A stretch of 64,000 bases of DNA from Motiliproteus sediminis (GCF_017912535.1 NZ_JAERQK010000001.1:372001-436000); one strand, 5' to 3'. Shown: positions 7,509-16,311, counted from the first letter of the stretch. The notes: generated by a model not told the origin, from the sequence alone. Numbers and translations: made by a program.

Positions 7509-10025
7509 ATGAGCGTTCAGCCCATCTCTGCTGCATCTGTTGCAACGCAAGACTCGTCCCTGCACTGCTACCATTGCCAGCTGCCTATTGATGGCCAGCC
7601 CATCCGGCAGGCGGTGGGTGGTGAAGGTCGTGATTTTTGCTGTAGTGGCTGTCAGGCGGTTTGCGAAGCTATCTATGATGCTGGCCTTGAAAGTTTCTAT
7701 CAGCGCATTCTTGAGGGGGATGCGCTGGCACCTCCTCCCGAGCTGCCCACCGAACTGGGGTTGTACGACATGGACGCTGTGCAGGAGGAGTTTGTTCCAG
7801 CATTAGCGCGTGAACGTGAAATCCAGCTGCTGGTCGAGGGCGTTCATTGCGCTGCCTGCGTGTGGCTGATTGAGAATAGTCTGCGCGCGGTTAGTGGTGT
7901 TGTTGAAGCGCGTGTAAACCTCAGCGGGCGTAAGCTCAAGTTGCGCTGGAACAACGACCGCGTCGCACTTTCCTCTCTGCTCCATAAAATGGCCCAGTTG
8001 GGGTACAAGGCGGTTCCCTTTGACCCGGACACAGCCGAAGACAGTCTGAAGAAGCAGAATCGTCACTTGCTGTACCGCATGGGGTTTGCGGCGTTCGGCA
8101 TGATGAACCTCATGTGGATCTCCATCGCCCTGTATAGCGGCGCCGATGAGGGTGAGTTCCGTGGGATGTTCCACTGGATCGGGATGGCTCTGGCTACTCC
8201 AGTGTTACTTTATTCCGGTTGGCCCTTTTACCAGGGGGCTCTGAACGGGCTGCGGAATCTGCGACCCAGCATGGATCTGCCGATCGCCATCGGTGTGTCT
8301 ATTACCTACGCGTACTCCAGTTACATCACCATCAGCGGATCCAGTGCGGGCGAGGTGTACTTCGATACCGTGGTGAACTTTCTATTTGTAATCCTGGTCG
8401 GGCGCTATCTGGAGGCGATGTCGAAACGACAGGCCATGGAGGCGACCCAGCGGTTGCTGGATTTGCAGCCCAAAGTGGCGATGCGGAGGAACCTAGACGG
8501 CAGCGACGAGCGCGTGCCGGTGCGTTCACTGGCAATTGGTGATCTTGTGGCGGTGCGCCCCGGTGAGCGGCTACCGGTAGATGGCTGGGTTCGCACCGGT
8601 GAGAGCCGGATCGATGAGGCGATGCTGACCGGAGAGTCGGAACCTGCCCTGAAACGCCCGGGTGACCGCGCTTGTGCCGGCACCATTAACGGTACCGGCC
8701 ATCTGCTCGTCGAAGTCACGGCGCTGCTGCAGGACACGGCTCTGGGGCGGATAATCCAGTTGGTTGAAGATGCTCAGGCCAGCCGTGCACCGATCCAGCG
8801 CTTTGCCGATCGCATCGTTCCCTGGTTCGTTACGCTGACACTGTCACTGGCGTCGTTGACCTTCCTCTACTGGATGAATCATGACGTCGAGTTTGCGCTG
8901 ATGGCGGCGACCGCTGTTTTGATTATTACCTGTCCCTGTGCGCTGGGGATGGCGACACCCATGTCGATTGCGGTGGCTTCAGGTGTTGGGGCCCGCTATG
9001 GGGTGCTGGTCAAGAATGGCGAGGTGCTGGAAACCCTGTCGGGGATCACCGATTTTGTATTCGACAAAACCGGTACGCTGACGGAAGGGCAGATGAGTGT
9101 TACCCGGATTCATACGGAAGTAGAGCGTTGGAGTGCGGGAACGCCGCTAACTGCGGAGCTTGAGCAGTTGCTGCAACCCTTGGTCGCCGTAGAGCGGTGC
9201 TCCGAGCATGCCACGGCGCGCGCTATCGTGGCCTTGCTGCCGGATGGTCCGTTGGAGGCGGTCGGGTGTTTTCAGGCGGAGCCGGGGCTGGGTGTCCGTG
9301 GTGTTTATCACGAGGCCGAAGTGGTGATCGGCAGCCGCACCTGGATGAACGCCAGCGCTGTTGAAACCTCACAGACTCTAAGCCAGCAACTGGCTGAACT
9401 GGATCAGCGGGGGCAGGGTTATGTGTGCGCTGCGATCAGTGGCCGATTAGTCGCGATAATTGAGCTCTCAGATCGGTTGCGAGATGAGGCGGCTGCACTG
9501 GTTGCAGCGCTGAGGGCTGAGGGAATGGGGCTGACGCTATTGAGCGGTGACCGCCGTGCAACCGCAGAAGCGGTTGCCGCGGAGCTCGGAGGGATGGATG
9601 TGATTGCGGAAGTGCTGCCGCAAGACAAGGATCGGGTGATCGCCGAACTGCAGGCCGCGGGCCGGCGGGTGGCCATGGTGGGCGATGGCGTTAATGATGC
9701 GCCGGCGTTGGTGCGTGCTGATGTGGGGATCGCGCTCGGATCCGGTACTGATGTGTCGATCGCCAGCGCGGATATCGTCTTGCTTAGCAGTGAACTGGAT
9801 AAAGTCCATCTCGCTTCCGGCCTGTCTCGTCTGACACTGCGGACCATTCGACAGAATATCGGGATCTCGGTGGCGTACAATATGATCATGGTGCCGTTGG
9901 CAATGATGGGCGAAGTTACGCCGCTGGTGGCGGCTGTCACCATGCCGGTCAGCTCGCTGTTAGTCATTGGCAACGCCGGCCGTATCCGCCACCGAATAGC
10001 GGCGATGCAGTGCCGTTTTGGGTAG
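7509..10025 (+). CDS. ccoI: Copper-transporting P1B-type ATPase CcoI/FixI
   Basis: CcoI exports copper for assembly of the CuB centre of cbb3 oxidase. The 838-residue protein starts with a Cys-rich extension (CYHCQLPI and FCCSGCQAVC). The heavy-metal-associated domain carries CAAC at residues 114-117. The membrane metal site CPC is at 475-477, with TGES in the actuator region. The phosphorylation motif DKTGTLTEG begins at Asp519, and GDGVNDAPAL forms the hinge. Length and domain order match the FixI/CopA2 subgroup. It follows ccoH by 5 bases and precedes ccoS by 9 bases. Confidence 0.97.
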   Translation: MSVQPISAASVATQDSSLHCYHCQLPIDGQPIRQAVGGEGRDFCCSGCQAVCEAIYDAGLESFYQRILEGDALAPPPELPTELGLYDMDAVQEEFVPALAREREIQLLVEGVHCAACVWLIENSLRAVSGVVEARVNLSGRKLKLRWNNDRVALSSLLHKMAQLGYKAVPFDPDTAEDSLKKQNRHLLYRMGFAAFGMMNLMWISIALYSGADEGEFRGMFHWIGMALATPVLLYSGWPFYQGALNGLRNLRPSMDLPIAIGVSITYAYSSYITISGSSAGEVYFDTVVNFLFVILVGRYLEAMSKRQAMEATQRLLDLQPKVAMRRNLDGSDERVPVRSLAIGDLVAVRPGERLPVDGWVRTGESRIDEAMLTGESEPALKRPGDRACAGTINGTGHLLVEVTALLQDTALGRIIQLVEDAQASRAPIQRFADRIVPWFVTLTLSLASLTFLYWMNHDVEFALMAATAVLIITCPCALGMATPMSIAVASGVGARYGVLVKNGEVLETLSGITDFVFDKTGTLTEGQMSVTRIHTEVERWSAGTPLTAELEQLLQPLVAVERCSEHATARAIVALLPDGPLEAVGCFQAEPGLGVRGVYHEAEVVIGSRTWMNASAVETSQTLSQQLAELDQRGQGYVCAAISGRLVAIIELSDRLRDEAAALVAALRAEGMGLTLLSGDRRATAEAVAAELGGMDVIAEVLPQDKDRVIAELQAAGRRVAMVGDGVNDAPALVRADVGIALGSGTDVSIASADIVLLSSELDKVHLASGLSRLTLRTIRQNIGISVAYNMIMVPLAMMGEVTPLVAAVTMPVSSLLVIGNAGRIRHRIAAMQCRFG

Positions 10026-10034
10026 GGAGTAGTA

Positions 10035-10250
10035 ATGGACGTAATCTATGGGTTGATACCCGGTATGATCCTTATGGGTCTTATCGCCGTGGCGGTGTTT
10101 TTTTGGGCCGCGCGCAGCGGACAGTTTGACGACCTTGAAGGTGAAGCGCACCGTATCCTGATGGATGAAGACCTTGACGAGCGGGTGAGCGATCAGTCAG
10201 AGCCTGAGGGTTCCACAGACGTTGAGGATGAAGGCCCGCGCGTCAGCTAG
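10035..10250 (+). CDS. ccoS: cbb3 oxidase maturation protein CcoS
   Basis: CcoS is a small membrane protein (71 residues) required for haem and copper insertion into cbb3 oxidase. One N-terminal span (about 4-25) contains FFWAARSGQFDDLEGEAHRIL, the CcoS signature, followed by the acidic tail usual in the family. It ends the ccoGHIS operon and converges on the next gene with only 4 bases between stop codons. Confidence 0.93.
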   Translation: MDVIYGLIPGMILMGLIAVAVFFWAARSGQFDDLEGEAHRILMDEDLDERVSDQSEPEGSTDVEDEGPRVS

Positions 10251-10254
10251 ACAA

Positions 10255-10923
10255 CTAGTGCTGGGTATCGGGTTGCAGTGGTGCCAGCAGGCGCTCGAAC
10301 TGGCCTGGTGGAAGATATTGGAACACCTCCTTGCCATCCGGGTTCACGGCGATATCAAGGCCTTTTTGCGGATAAAGCCAGTGAGTAATGCCGTTGCTTT
10401 CAGAGATCTGGCGGGTGGGTTCGCCGAAATGGCGCTTGATCAGGTCGGGCTCTAGATCGGTACCTGGGATATAGGTGATGTGGTCAATCGGAGTACTGCC
10501 AAGCTCTGCCAGATCGCTTTGACTCAGTTCCACCTTCTGTACCCCGCTTCCCAGTTTGCTGAGACGCAGCCCGCGGTCGAACATTCTGGCTGCAGCCTCT
10601 TGCGACAGGGTCATGGTGAGTACGAAGTCAGCGCGTAAGCCGCTAAGTGCTGCGCGCTGAAAATAGGCCTCGGCAGAGTAGATCCCTTCGGGTGAAAGAA
10701 ATAGCGTCGCCTTGGCTTGTTGCTGCAGCAGTTGTTGCGCATCGGAAAGCGTACTGGCCCCCAGGGTTAACCCGAATACCTGGGTACGCCCCTGCTCGTC
10801 CAGTTGGATTTGCCAGGGGAGTTTCGGTTGGCTGTCTGCCTGGCGTCCTCCGGGCATCAGAATGGCAACGGCGAGAACGAGCAGAATGACGGCCAGTAGT
10901 GACAGGATTATCTTGCGATCCAT
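10255..10923 (-). CDS. Unknown single-span protein convergent with ccoS
   Basis: I do not recognise this 222-residue protein. It begins MDRKIILSLLAVILL, a signal anchor, then PWQIQLDEQGRTQVFGLTLGASTLSDAQQ and a soluble domain without Cys or obvious catalytic motif. The IGV-like LDIAVNPDGKEVFQYLPP segment near the end looks beta-rich. It converges on ccoS and is divergent from the plus-strand gene at 11071. Placement inside the cbb3/Anr region makes an envelope function linked to respiration possible, but nothing in the sequence shows it. Confidence 0.75.
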   Translation of the reverse strand: MDRKIILSLLAVILLVLAVAILMPGGRQADSQPKLPWQIQLDEQGRTQVFGLTLGASTLSDAQQLLQQQAKATLFLSPEGIYSAEAYFQRAALSGLRADFVLTMTLSQEAAARMFDRGLRLSKLGSGVQKVELSQSDLAELGSTPIDHITYIPGTDLEPDLIKRHFGEPTRQISESNGITHWLYPQKGLDIAVNPDGKEVFQYLPPGQFERLLAPLQPDTQH

Positions 10924-11070
10924 CGGTTTACCTGAACTCCATGAGGCACTAAAGTGCGCGTGAATCGGGTGAGCGTCGCAACGAGGCGGCTGTGGCCATT
11001 CTATCCAAGCAGCGTGACTCATGAAACGTCGCAGGGACGAAAGTATCTTTAATTCGGAAAGGAAAAAGGC

Positions 11071-11631
11071 ATGCAGTTTGATATTCCGGCTGATCAGATT
11101 CATCGGGCGAAGTTTCCTCATGAACTGTTTCTGACCAACTTGATCGGGAATCACATTTTGTGGTTTGTTGCAGCGTTGGGTATGGCGGGCTCGTTCTGGC
11201 AGCCGTTGCTGGTTGTGCCGGTGGTATCTGTGTCCTGCTTGCTCTACACCCTGTGGCGCGCACGTCGTGCGCGGTTGCGCTACCAGTGGTTCGAAATGTG
11301 TCACTGGCAGTTGGCTGCACGGCGCAGCCGAGTGTTTATTCTGGTTCTAAGCACCTGTGGCTTCGTCGCCGGGGCTGGCTGGGTCGGTTACACCTTTTGG
11401 GGGTGGGAGCGAGTGCCGGTGATGGCCTTCTCTGGCGGTGTGGGACTGTTGCCAACGATGGTGACCGTGTTGGTGTTGATCGTGATGGAGTCGGATGCGC
11501 TCCATCAGGCGAGTCACGGAAAAATGTCGCCTTCACTGTACGCGCGATTTCCCAATCCGGAAGCGGTGCGTCTCGACTCAGAGGTTGAAAGCGCGCCACA
11601 GGGCGTGGAAGCCGAAACCGACCACCAGTAA
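11071..11631 (+). CDS. Unknown polytopic membrane protein
   Basis: The protein has 186 residues and about four membrane spans (roughly 30-46, 48-62, 90-110 and 118-142). The ATG follows a good AAGGAAAAAGG site. Basic stretches (RARRARLRYQW and RRSR) between the second and third spans predict a cytoplasmic loop, and the C-terminal 40 residues are hydrophilic and acidic. No family was recognised. Its 3' end overlaps the convergent exporter-family gene by 54 bases, which is unusual and suggests antisense interference between the two. Confidence 0.75.
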   Translation: MQFDIPADQIHRAKFPHELFLTNLIGNHILWFVAALGMAGSFWQPLLVVPVVSVSCLLYTLWRARRARLRYQWFEMCHWQLAARRSRVFILVLSTCGFVAGAGWVGYTFWGWERVPVMAFSGGVGLLPTMVTVLVLIVMESDALHQASHGKMSPSLYARFPNPEAVRLDSEVESAPQGVEAETDHQ

Positions 11632-12261
11632 ACCGGCAGCTGACTTGATCCAGCGTGTTTGCAGTAGGCGTGCAGCTGCACCGGCCAGCATGCCCAGGAG
11701 CAGCAGGTTGGGGAGGGTTCCCAGTGCGAAAGCCAACATCAGCGATGCGCCCTCTAGCGCGCCCCCACTGCTGACAGCCTGGATCAGCATGCTATAGACA
11801 AGGCCGCATGGTAGCCATCCCCACGCGGCGCCGAGAATATATGCCTGAGCAAGATTGCGAGGCGGCAGCAGCCCCCGTACGTGAGGCTCGATCCGGCGCC
11901 ATAAAACTCCGCCTGCTTGTTCTACCCGTCGCAATACGGTCCACCAGCCGCTAAGGTAAAGGCCCAGCAGGAGCATGGTGATGCCGGCGGTAATCAGCAA
12001 CACCTGCTGTGCAGTGCGGACTGGCAGCCAGCCTACCAGCAGTACGCCAAGCCCGCCCATCAACGCCCCGGCAGCGGTATAGCTGCTAATTCGGCCGAGA
12101 TTGTAAGCCAGTTGGTAGCGAAACAGGCGGCCGGGTCTGTGGGAGCCCGGCAGGCGAAAACTCAGCGCGCCGATGATTCCGCCACACATACCGAGGCAGT
12201 GAACACCGCCGACCAGGCCAACGGTGAACGCCGTAAGATAAGGTAACCAGTACTCAGGCAT
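11578..12261 (-). CDS. TauE/SafE (COG2836)-like membrane protein next to the cbb3 cluster
   Basis: This 227-residue protein has six predicted spans and carries GGVHCLGMCGGIIGALSF near the N-terminus and AAWGWLPCGLVYSML in the middle. These are hallmarks of the COG2836 branch of sulfite-exporter-like proteins, often found next to cco/fix genes and thought to act in metal (copper) handling. The paired GMCGG and LPCG cysteines could bind metal. I start at ATG 12261; a TTG four codons earlier is possible and neither has a strong ribosome site. Its role in oxidase copper supply is inference from position. Confidence 0.85.
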   Translation of the reverse strand: MPEYWLPYLTAFTVGLVGGVHCLGMCGGIIGALSFRLPGSHRPGRLFRYQLAYNLGRISSYTAAGALMGGLGVLLVGWLPVRTAQQVLLITAGITMLLLGLYLSGWWTVLRRVEQAGGVLWRRIEPHVRGLLPPRNLAQAYILGAAWGWLPCGLVYSMLIQAVSSGGALEGASLMLAFALGTLPNLLLLGMLAGAAARLLQTRWIKSAAGLLVVGFGFHALWRAFNL

Positions 12262-12306
12262 CGACGGGCACAAGCCAGGCGCTGACGGGGTCAGCGCCGG
12301 TGCCGA

Positions 12307-13062
12307 TCAAGCGATGTGACGGGGCAAGCCCGAGGCGTCGCGAAGTGTCTCCATATCGAGCATGCGAATGTGCTTGCCACGTACCGCAATAGCGCCGGTC
12401 TGATGAAGTTTGGTAAACAGGCGACTGAGGGTTTCCTTGCGCAAGCCGAGGAAGTTCGCGATATCGTCCCTGGACATTGGGAGTGAAAACTCCTCGCCGG
12501 AGTAGCCGCGTTCGTCGAGGCGCATGGAAAGGTTCAGCAGAAAAGCCGACAGTCGTTGCTCGGCATTTTTGCGCGCCATCAGCATGGCAAACTGGCGGTG
12601 CAGATCGAAGTTCTCTTTCTGCATCATGGATTGGAAGTTTTGCGAAAGCGCCGGCACCTGGCTGGAGGTTTCTTTCAGGCTGCCGTAGGGCAGCTCGCAG
12701 ACGTGGCTGTCTTCGAGTGCGATGGCGCTGCAGGGGTAACGCTGTGGATAGATACCGGTTTGCCCCAGCGTCTCACCGGCAAGGACAAATCCTACGACCA
12801 GTTCCTGGCCGTCTTCGGTGAGGTTGATCAGTTTCAGTGCCCCCGAGGTGACGGCGTATAGCGCGCTGAAGGGTTCGCCTTCGCGAAATAAGTGCTCTCC
12901 GGCGGCAAGGGGTTGGCGACGCTCTACGAACTCATCCGCCATGCTGAACTCGCGCCCGCCGAGGTCAATGGGGTTGCACAACGGAAACAGACCGCAATCG
13001 TCGCAGGCTACGTGTTGGGTACCACGGCGCTTTTTGCGATCAGTAGAGATTGAATTATCCAT
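12307..13062 (-). CDS. anr: Oxygen-sensing Crp/FNR-family regulator (Anr/FNR)
   Basis: This is a global regulator that binds an oxygen-labile 4Fe-4S cluster and activates genes under low oxygen. At 251 residues it is FNR-sized. Cys20, Cys23 and Cys29 (ACDDCGLFPLC) reproduce the FNR spacing exactly, and a fourth cysteine lies in HVCELPYG. A cNMP-like barrel follows, then the helix-turn-helix SRDDIANFLGLRKETLSRLF with the E-SR recognition residues for TTGAT half-sites. It is likely the activator of the cco promoter at 1695. A near-consensus FNR box lies 115 bases upstream of its own start. Confidence 0.96.
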   Translation of the reverse strand: MDNSISTDRKKRRGTQHVACDDCGLFPLCNPIDLGGREFSMADEFVERRQPLAAGEHLFREGEPFSALYAVTSGALKLINLTEDGQELVVGFVLAGETLGQTGIYPQRYPCSAIALEDSHVCELPYGSLKETSSQVPALSQNFQSMMQKENFDLHRQFAMLMARKNAEQRLSAFLLNLSMRLDERGYSGEEFSLPMSRDDIANFLGLRKETLSRLFTKLHQTGAIAVRGKHIRMLDMETLRDASGLPRHIA

Positions 13063-13176
13063 CGAGAGTCCTGTTTCTATATTCGTGAAATTCTGGCTAT
13101 CAGAGGCTGTGGGTAAACCGTGACTGCCCCAGCCGGAAAATTGACTAATGGTAACATTCGCCGCCGAATAGACAAA

Positions 13177-13190
13177 TTGCTTTATATCAA
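13177..13190. promoter_or_regulatory. Near-consensus FNR box upstream of anr
   Basis: TTGCTTTATATCAA matches TTGATnnnnATCAA at nine of ten positions. It lies 115 bases upstream of the anr start on the minus strand and 22 bases before the ATG of a small plus-strand frame. E. coli fnr is autoregulated, so autoregulation is the simplest reading; a role for the small plus-strand frame is an alternative. Confidence 0.5.
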
Positions 13191-13211
13191 AGATATTGCA
13201 GGAGGGTGGAA

Positions 13212-13415
13212 ATGTTTTCCTATGTTGGCGGTGAAAAATTAATCCTGCTCGATTGCGCACAGAAAACCTTCTTTGGGTCGCTCCTGCATCCTGGCGAGTC
13301 ACTCCGGATAATCGCTCAACGAAACCGCAGGGTTGCTTTCGGTAATGCTGCATCTCGGCAGGCTCCGCTGTCGGAAAGCGAAAGAGTGGTGGCAGCGATT
13401 CAATGCGCTATGTGA
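13212..13415 (+). CDS. Possible small protein behind an FNR-like site
   Basis: An ATG preceded by GGAGG at 13201-13205 opens a frame of 67 residues beginning MFSYVGGEKLILLDCAQ. Its composition is not obviously that of a known family, and the C-terminal half is Arg/Ala-rich, as chance frames often are in GC-rich DNA. The good ribosome site and the adjacent FNR-like box are the only support. Confidence 0.25.
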   Translation: MFSYVGGEKLILLDCAQKTFFGSLLHPGESLRIIAQRNRRVAFGNAASRQAPLSESERVVAAIQCAM

Positions 13416-13484
13416 GCTGAATTAGTCACAAAAACGGGAGGCATCGCGGGTATAATCGGCAGTTTTTGTGGACGGAAGAATGGT

Positions 13485-14549
13485 ATGGATCATCTGATTC
13501 TCAGCTGCAGACCCGGTTTTGAAAGTGAATGCGCAGCGGAGATGACCGAGCGGGCAGGGGCGCTGGGTATATACGGATATGCCAAAACCGCCGCGGGCAG
13601 TGGTTGGGTGCTATTTGTCACCCAGCACTCTCAAGGGGCGTCCACCCTGATCGAACAGCTGCCTTTTCGCGAACTTGTCTTTACCCGGCAATGGTTGGCG
13701 TCTGCCGGTCGGGTCGACGACCTGCCGGCACATGACCGCGTGGGTCCCTTGCTTCACGCCGCACGCGAACTGCCGGAATGCGGCGAACTGCATGTGGATT
13801 GCCCCGATAGCGCAGCGACGGAGTCGCTGGCCGTGCTGTGTCGCAAATTGACCTCGCCCGCCGCGCAAGCACTGCGCAAGGCGGGGGTTCTCAGTGCAAA
13901 AAGGACCCGCCGTCTGCCGCGTTTGCACTGTTACTTCGTCAGTGGGGATGCGGCATACGTGGGGATCAGCCACCCGCGCAACAGCTCTCGTCACGAGGGC
14001 GGGATCCCGCGGCTGCGGTTCCCTGCAAAGGCCCCTAGCCGTTCGACCTTAAAGCTGGAGGAGGCGTTACTGTTTTTTCTCTCGGTGAAAGAGAGGGAGC
14101 ATCGCCTGCAGCCGGGCATGAGCGCGGTAGACCTGGGAGCTGCACCGGGTGGCTGGACATGGCAGTTGGTTCAGCGTCATCTGCGGGTTACCGCGGTCGA
14201 CAACGGCCCGATGCAGCCGGCGTTGATGGAAAGCGGGCTGGTAGTTCACGAGCGGGAAGACGGCTTCCGTTACGTGCCAACGCGTCCGGTGGACTGGATG
14301 GTTTGTGATATGGCAGCAATACCGATGCAGGTGGCGGAACGGATGGCGCTGTGGTTTGCAGAAGGGTGGTGCAAGCAGGCGATTTTCAACCTTAAGTTAC
14401 CCATGAAAAAACGTTATCAGGCTGTTTGCGATTGTCGCGAACGGATTGAAACCCGGCTGAATGCAGCGGGCGTGCCCTTTGTCCTCGACTTTAAGCAGCT
14501 TTATCACGATCGCGAAGAGGTGACGGCGTACCTGCGCCAGCCCGACTAG
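13485..14549 (+). CDS. rlmM: 23S rRNA (cytidine-2498 2'-O) methyltransferase
   Basis: RlmM methylates the 2'-O of C2498 in 23S rRNA using S-adenosylmethionine. At 354 residues it has the normal length. The N-terminal THUMP-like region starts MDHLILSCRPGFESECAAEM. The Rossmann motif is DLGAAPGGWTWQL, and later VDWMVCDMA and FNLKLPMKKRY give the catalytic Asp and Lys of the K-D-K-E set. It is transcribed away from anr and followed by a convergent gene. Confidence 0.96.
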   Translation: MDHLILSCRPGFESECAAEMTERAGALGIYGYAKTAAGSGWVLFVTQHSQGASTLIEQLPFRELVFTRQWLASAGRVDDLPAHDRVGPLLHAARELPECGELHVDCPDSAATESLAVLCRKLTSPAAQALRKAGVLSAKRTRRLPRLHCYFVSGDAAYVGISHPRNSSRHEGGIPRLRFPAKAPSRSTLKLEEALLFFLSVKEREHRLQPGMSAVDLGAAPGGWTWQLVQRHLRVTAVDNGPMQPALMESGLVVHEREDGFRYVPTRPVDWMVCDMAAIPMQVAERMALWFAEGWCKQAIFNLKLPMKKRYQAVCDCRERIETRLNAAGVPFVLDFKQLYHDREEVTAYLRQPD

Positions 14550-14553
14550 CCCG

Positions 14554-14838
14554 TTACAGGTGTTCCAGGATGGTGATCCTTTCGTCTTCTTGCAGCATCG
14601 GGCGTAGTTCGTCCAGCTGAGCGCGTCGTTCCGGACTGTTGTACCAGCGCTGCCAGTCCAGCAACGAACGGTAGGTAGCGAAGACGTAACGATGGTGAGG
14701 GTCGCGGGCATCCTTGAGTGATTCCCCCGAGATAAAACCATCACTCTGCATCGCCAGCTGCAAGGCTTTTCCGGCAGCCTTGCGATAGGGTTCGGCGAGA
14801 TCGGCGGCGATGCGGCGTTCGATCATTACTTTGATCAT
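14554..14838 (-). CDS. Antibiotic-biosynthesis-monooxygenase-fold (ABM) protein
   Basis: This is a 94-residue ferredoxin-fold protein of the ABM family, beginning MIKVMIERRIAADLAEPYRK. It carries the family's YVFATYRSLLDWQRWYNSPERR signature. These dimeric proteins are often haem- or quinone-interacting enzymes, but the substrate here is unknown. A strong GGAGGAG site lies before the ATG. It converges on rlmM (4 bases between stops) and is divergent from tusA. Confidence 0.85.
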   Translation of the reverse strand: MIKVMIERRIAADLAEPYRKAAGKALQLAMQSDGFISGESLKDARDPHHRYVFATYRSLLDWQRWYNSPERRAQLDELRPMLQEDERITILEHL

Positions 14839-14982
14839 GATGCTCCTCCAGTGTTTTCGCCAGTATAGGGTAGCTTTCTGTTGCCACAAAAGCCTCGGAG
14901 TTGATTCAAAAGGCCGAAATCCGGCTTTTTTCACGGGGCCGCATCTGCGAGAATAAGCGCGGTTTAAGGGGAACAGGATCCC

Positions 14983-15219
14983 ATGAGTAACTACGAAATC
15001 GACCACCAGTTGGATGCCACCGGACTGTATTGCCCCGAACCGGTGATGATGTTGCACAACAAGGTGCGTGATATCGCCGTGGGCGAAGTGCTTGAGGTAG
15101 TTGCCAGTGATCCCTCTACTCAGCGGGACATCCCCAAATTCTGTAATTTCCTCGGCCATGAACTGATTGCCCAACGTCAGGAAGCCGAGTGTTATTACTA
15201 CGTCATACGCAAGGGGTAA
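14983..15219 (+). CDS. tusA: Sulfurtransferase TusA
   Basis: TusA carries persulfide sulfur from IscS to the TusBCD relay for tRNA 2-thiouridine synthesis and to other sulfur acceptors. At 78 residues it has the usual size. The active-site motif is [20 protein letters not shown] with the catalytic Cys19. The rest keeps the two-layer SirA/TusA fold, ending [11 protein letters not shown] terminator overlaps its stop. Confidence 0.95.
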   Translation: MSNYEIDHQLDATGLYCPEPVMMLHNKVRDIAVGEVLEVVASDPSTQRDIPKFCNFLGHELIAQRQEAECYYYVIRKG

Positions 15220-15237
15220 GCTCGGGCTTACCTTTTT
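15215..15237 (+). terminator. Rho-independent terminator of tusA
   Basis: Stem GGTAAGC/GCTTACC with a TCGG loop is followed by TTTTT. The 5' arm contains the tusA stop codon. Confidence 0.85.
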
Positions 15238-15261
15238 CACACCAACGTTAATTGACCCATT

Positions 15262-15690
15262 ATGACCGAAGACGTGAAGGCTCCTGCGCCTAAAAGCAAA
15301 AACCGTTCAGCCAACCAGGCCGCCATCGCACTGATCGCGGAAACCTATCCCCAGGCGTTCAGCCGCGACAACGTGCGACCATTGAAGATCGGCATTCAGG
15401 AAGATCTTGTAGCCGACGGCAAATTACCTGCTGGCAAGATCAAGCGTGCCTTGGCCTCTTACGTCCGTGCGCCGCAGTACTATAAAAGCATGCAAGCGGG
15501 TGCGGAGCGCGTCGATCTGGGGGGCAATGCAGCAGGTCTGGTGTCCGAACAGGAAGCAGCGCACGCCAAAGAGATGCTGAAGAAGATTCGCCAGCAGCGC
15601 CGTGAGCGCGAGCAACAGCAGCGAGTCAAGGAGCGCGAAGAACGCATCAGCGATAAGTTGGCTCAACTGGTCAACAAGCCCTTCAACTGA
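15262..15690 (+). CDS. ProQ/FinO-domain RNA chaperone
   Basis: The 142-residue protein has a basic N-terminus and a ProQ/FinO domain (about residues 15-90). Recognisable segments are LIAETYPQAFSRDNVRPLKIGI and LASYVRAPQYYKSMQAGAERVDL. A charged coiled-coil tail (RQQRREREQQQRVKEREERI) follows. ProQ-family proteins bind structured sRNAs and mRNA 3' ends. It lacks the C-terminal Tudor-like domain of E. coli ProQ, so it belongs to the short-form group. One base separates it from the next gene, so they form an operon. Confidence 0.92.
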   Translation: MTEDVKAPAPKSKNRSANQAAIALIAETYPQAFSRDNVRPLKIGIQEDLVADGKLPAGKIKRALASYVRAPQYYKSMQAGAERVDLGGNAAGLVSEQEAAHAKEMLKKIRQQRREREQQQRVKEREERISDKLAQLVNKPFN

Positions 15691-15691
15691 T

Positions 15692-16273
15692 ATGCGCGCC
15701 GTCTGTGTCTACTGCGGCTCAAACGACGGCACCAATCCTGGCTACCGTGCGGCGGCCAGGGCATTGGGCGCCGAGATCGCGAATCGAGGGCTGCGGTTGG
15801 TTTACGGCGGCGCCCGCAATGGTTTGATGGGGGCGGTGGCCGACGGTGCCCTGGCCGCCGGTGGTCAGGTTACTGGTATCATTCCCCATGCCTTGGTGGC
15901 CTGGGAGCAGGCGCATCCTGATCTCAGCGAGCAGCTGGTGGTCGACAGTATGCGTGCGCGTAAGCAGGCTATGGCAGATCGTGCCGATGGTTTTATTGCG
16001 CTGCCTGGCGGTATTGGTACTCTGGAGGAGATCTTCGAGATGATCTCTTGGGCCCAGCTGGGCGTTCACCATAAGCCTTGTGCGTTTCTCGACGTGGAGG
16101 GCTACTGGGATCCACTGATACGCTTTCTTGACTACAGCGTGGAGGTTGGCCTGACTCGCTCGGGAACCCGGAAGATGCTTCTCACGGATAGCGACCACAA
16201 GCGCTTGCTGACGCGGATGGACAATTACCGTTCGCCGGTGACCCACCGCTGGCTGGATGCAGCCCAAACCTGA
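15692..16273 (+). CDS. LOG-family protein (TIGR00730)
   Basis: This 193-residue protein is related to the cytokinin-activating phosphoribohydrolase LONELY GUY. The motifs PGGIGTLEEIFE and GGARNGLMGAVADGAL are the nucleotide-binding signatures of the family, with Arg in MRARKQAM. Bacterial members hydrolyse nucleoside monophosphates; the physiological role here is unknown. The start MRAVCVYCGS at 15692 is chosen because longer in-frame starts lie inside the ProQ-like gene. Confidence 0.9.
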   Translation: MRAVCVYCGSNDGTNPGYRAAARALGAEIANRGLRLVYGGARNGLMGAVADGALAAGGQVTGIIPHALVAWEQAHPDLSEQLVVDSMRARKQAMADRADGFIALPGGIGTLEEIFEMISWAQLGVHHKPCAFLDVEGYWDPLIRFLDYSVEVGLTRSGTRKMLLTDSDHKRLLTRMDNYRSPVTHRWLDAAQT

Positions 16274-16311
16274 TCTTTCCCAGACCTGACCTTTCGTTAC
16301 TCTGCTCTTTT

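Larger units (their letters stand above)
13063..13484. other. Intergenic region anr-rlmM
   Basis: Between the divergent anr and rlmM genes, 422 bases hold one near-consensus FNR box (13177-13190) and a small open frame with a good ribosome site (13212-13415, listed separately at low confidence). I see no clear terminator. The rlmM leader just before 13485 (TATAATCGGCAG at 13451-13462) contains a plausible -10. Confidence 0.5.

Noticed and set aside
14907-14932. Hairpin with T-run (GGCCGAAATCCGGC followed by TTTTTT)
   Set aside because: The stem has a bulge and no upstream plus-strand gene would use it; it lies between divergent genes and is more likely part of the tusA promoter region.
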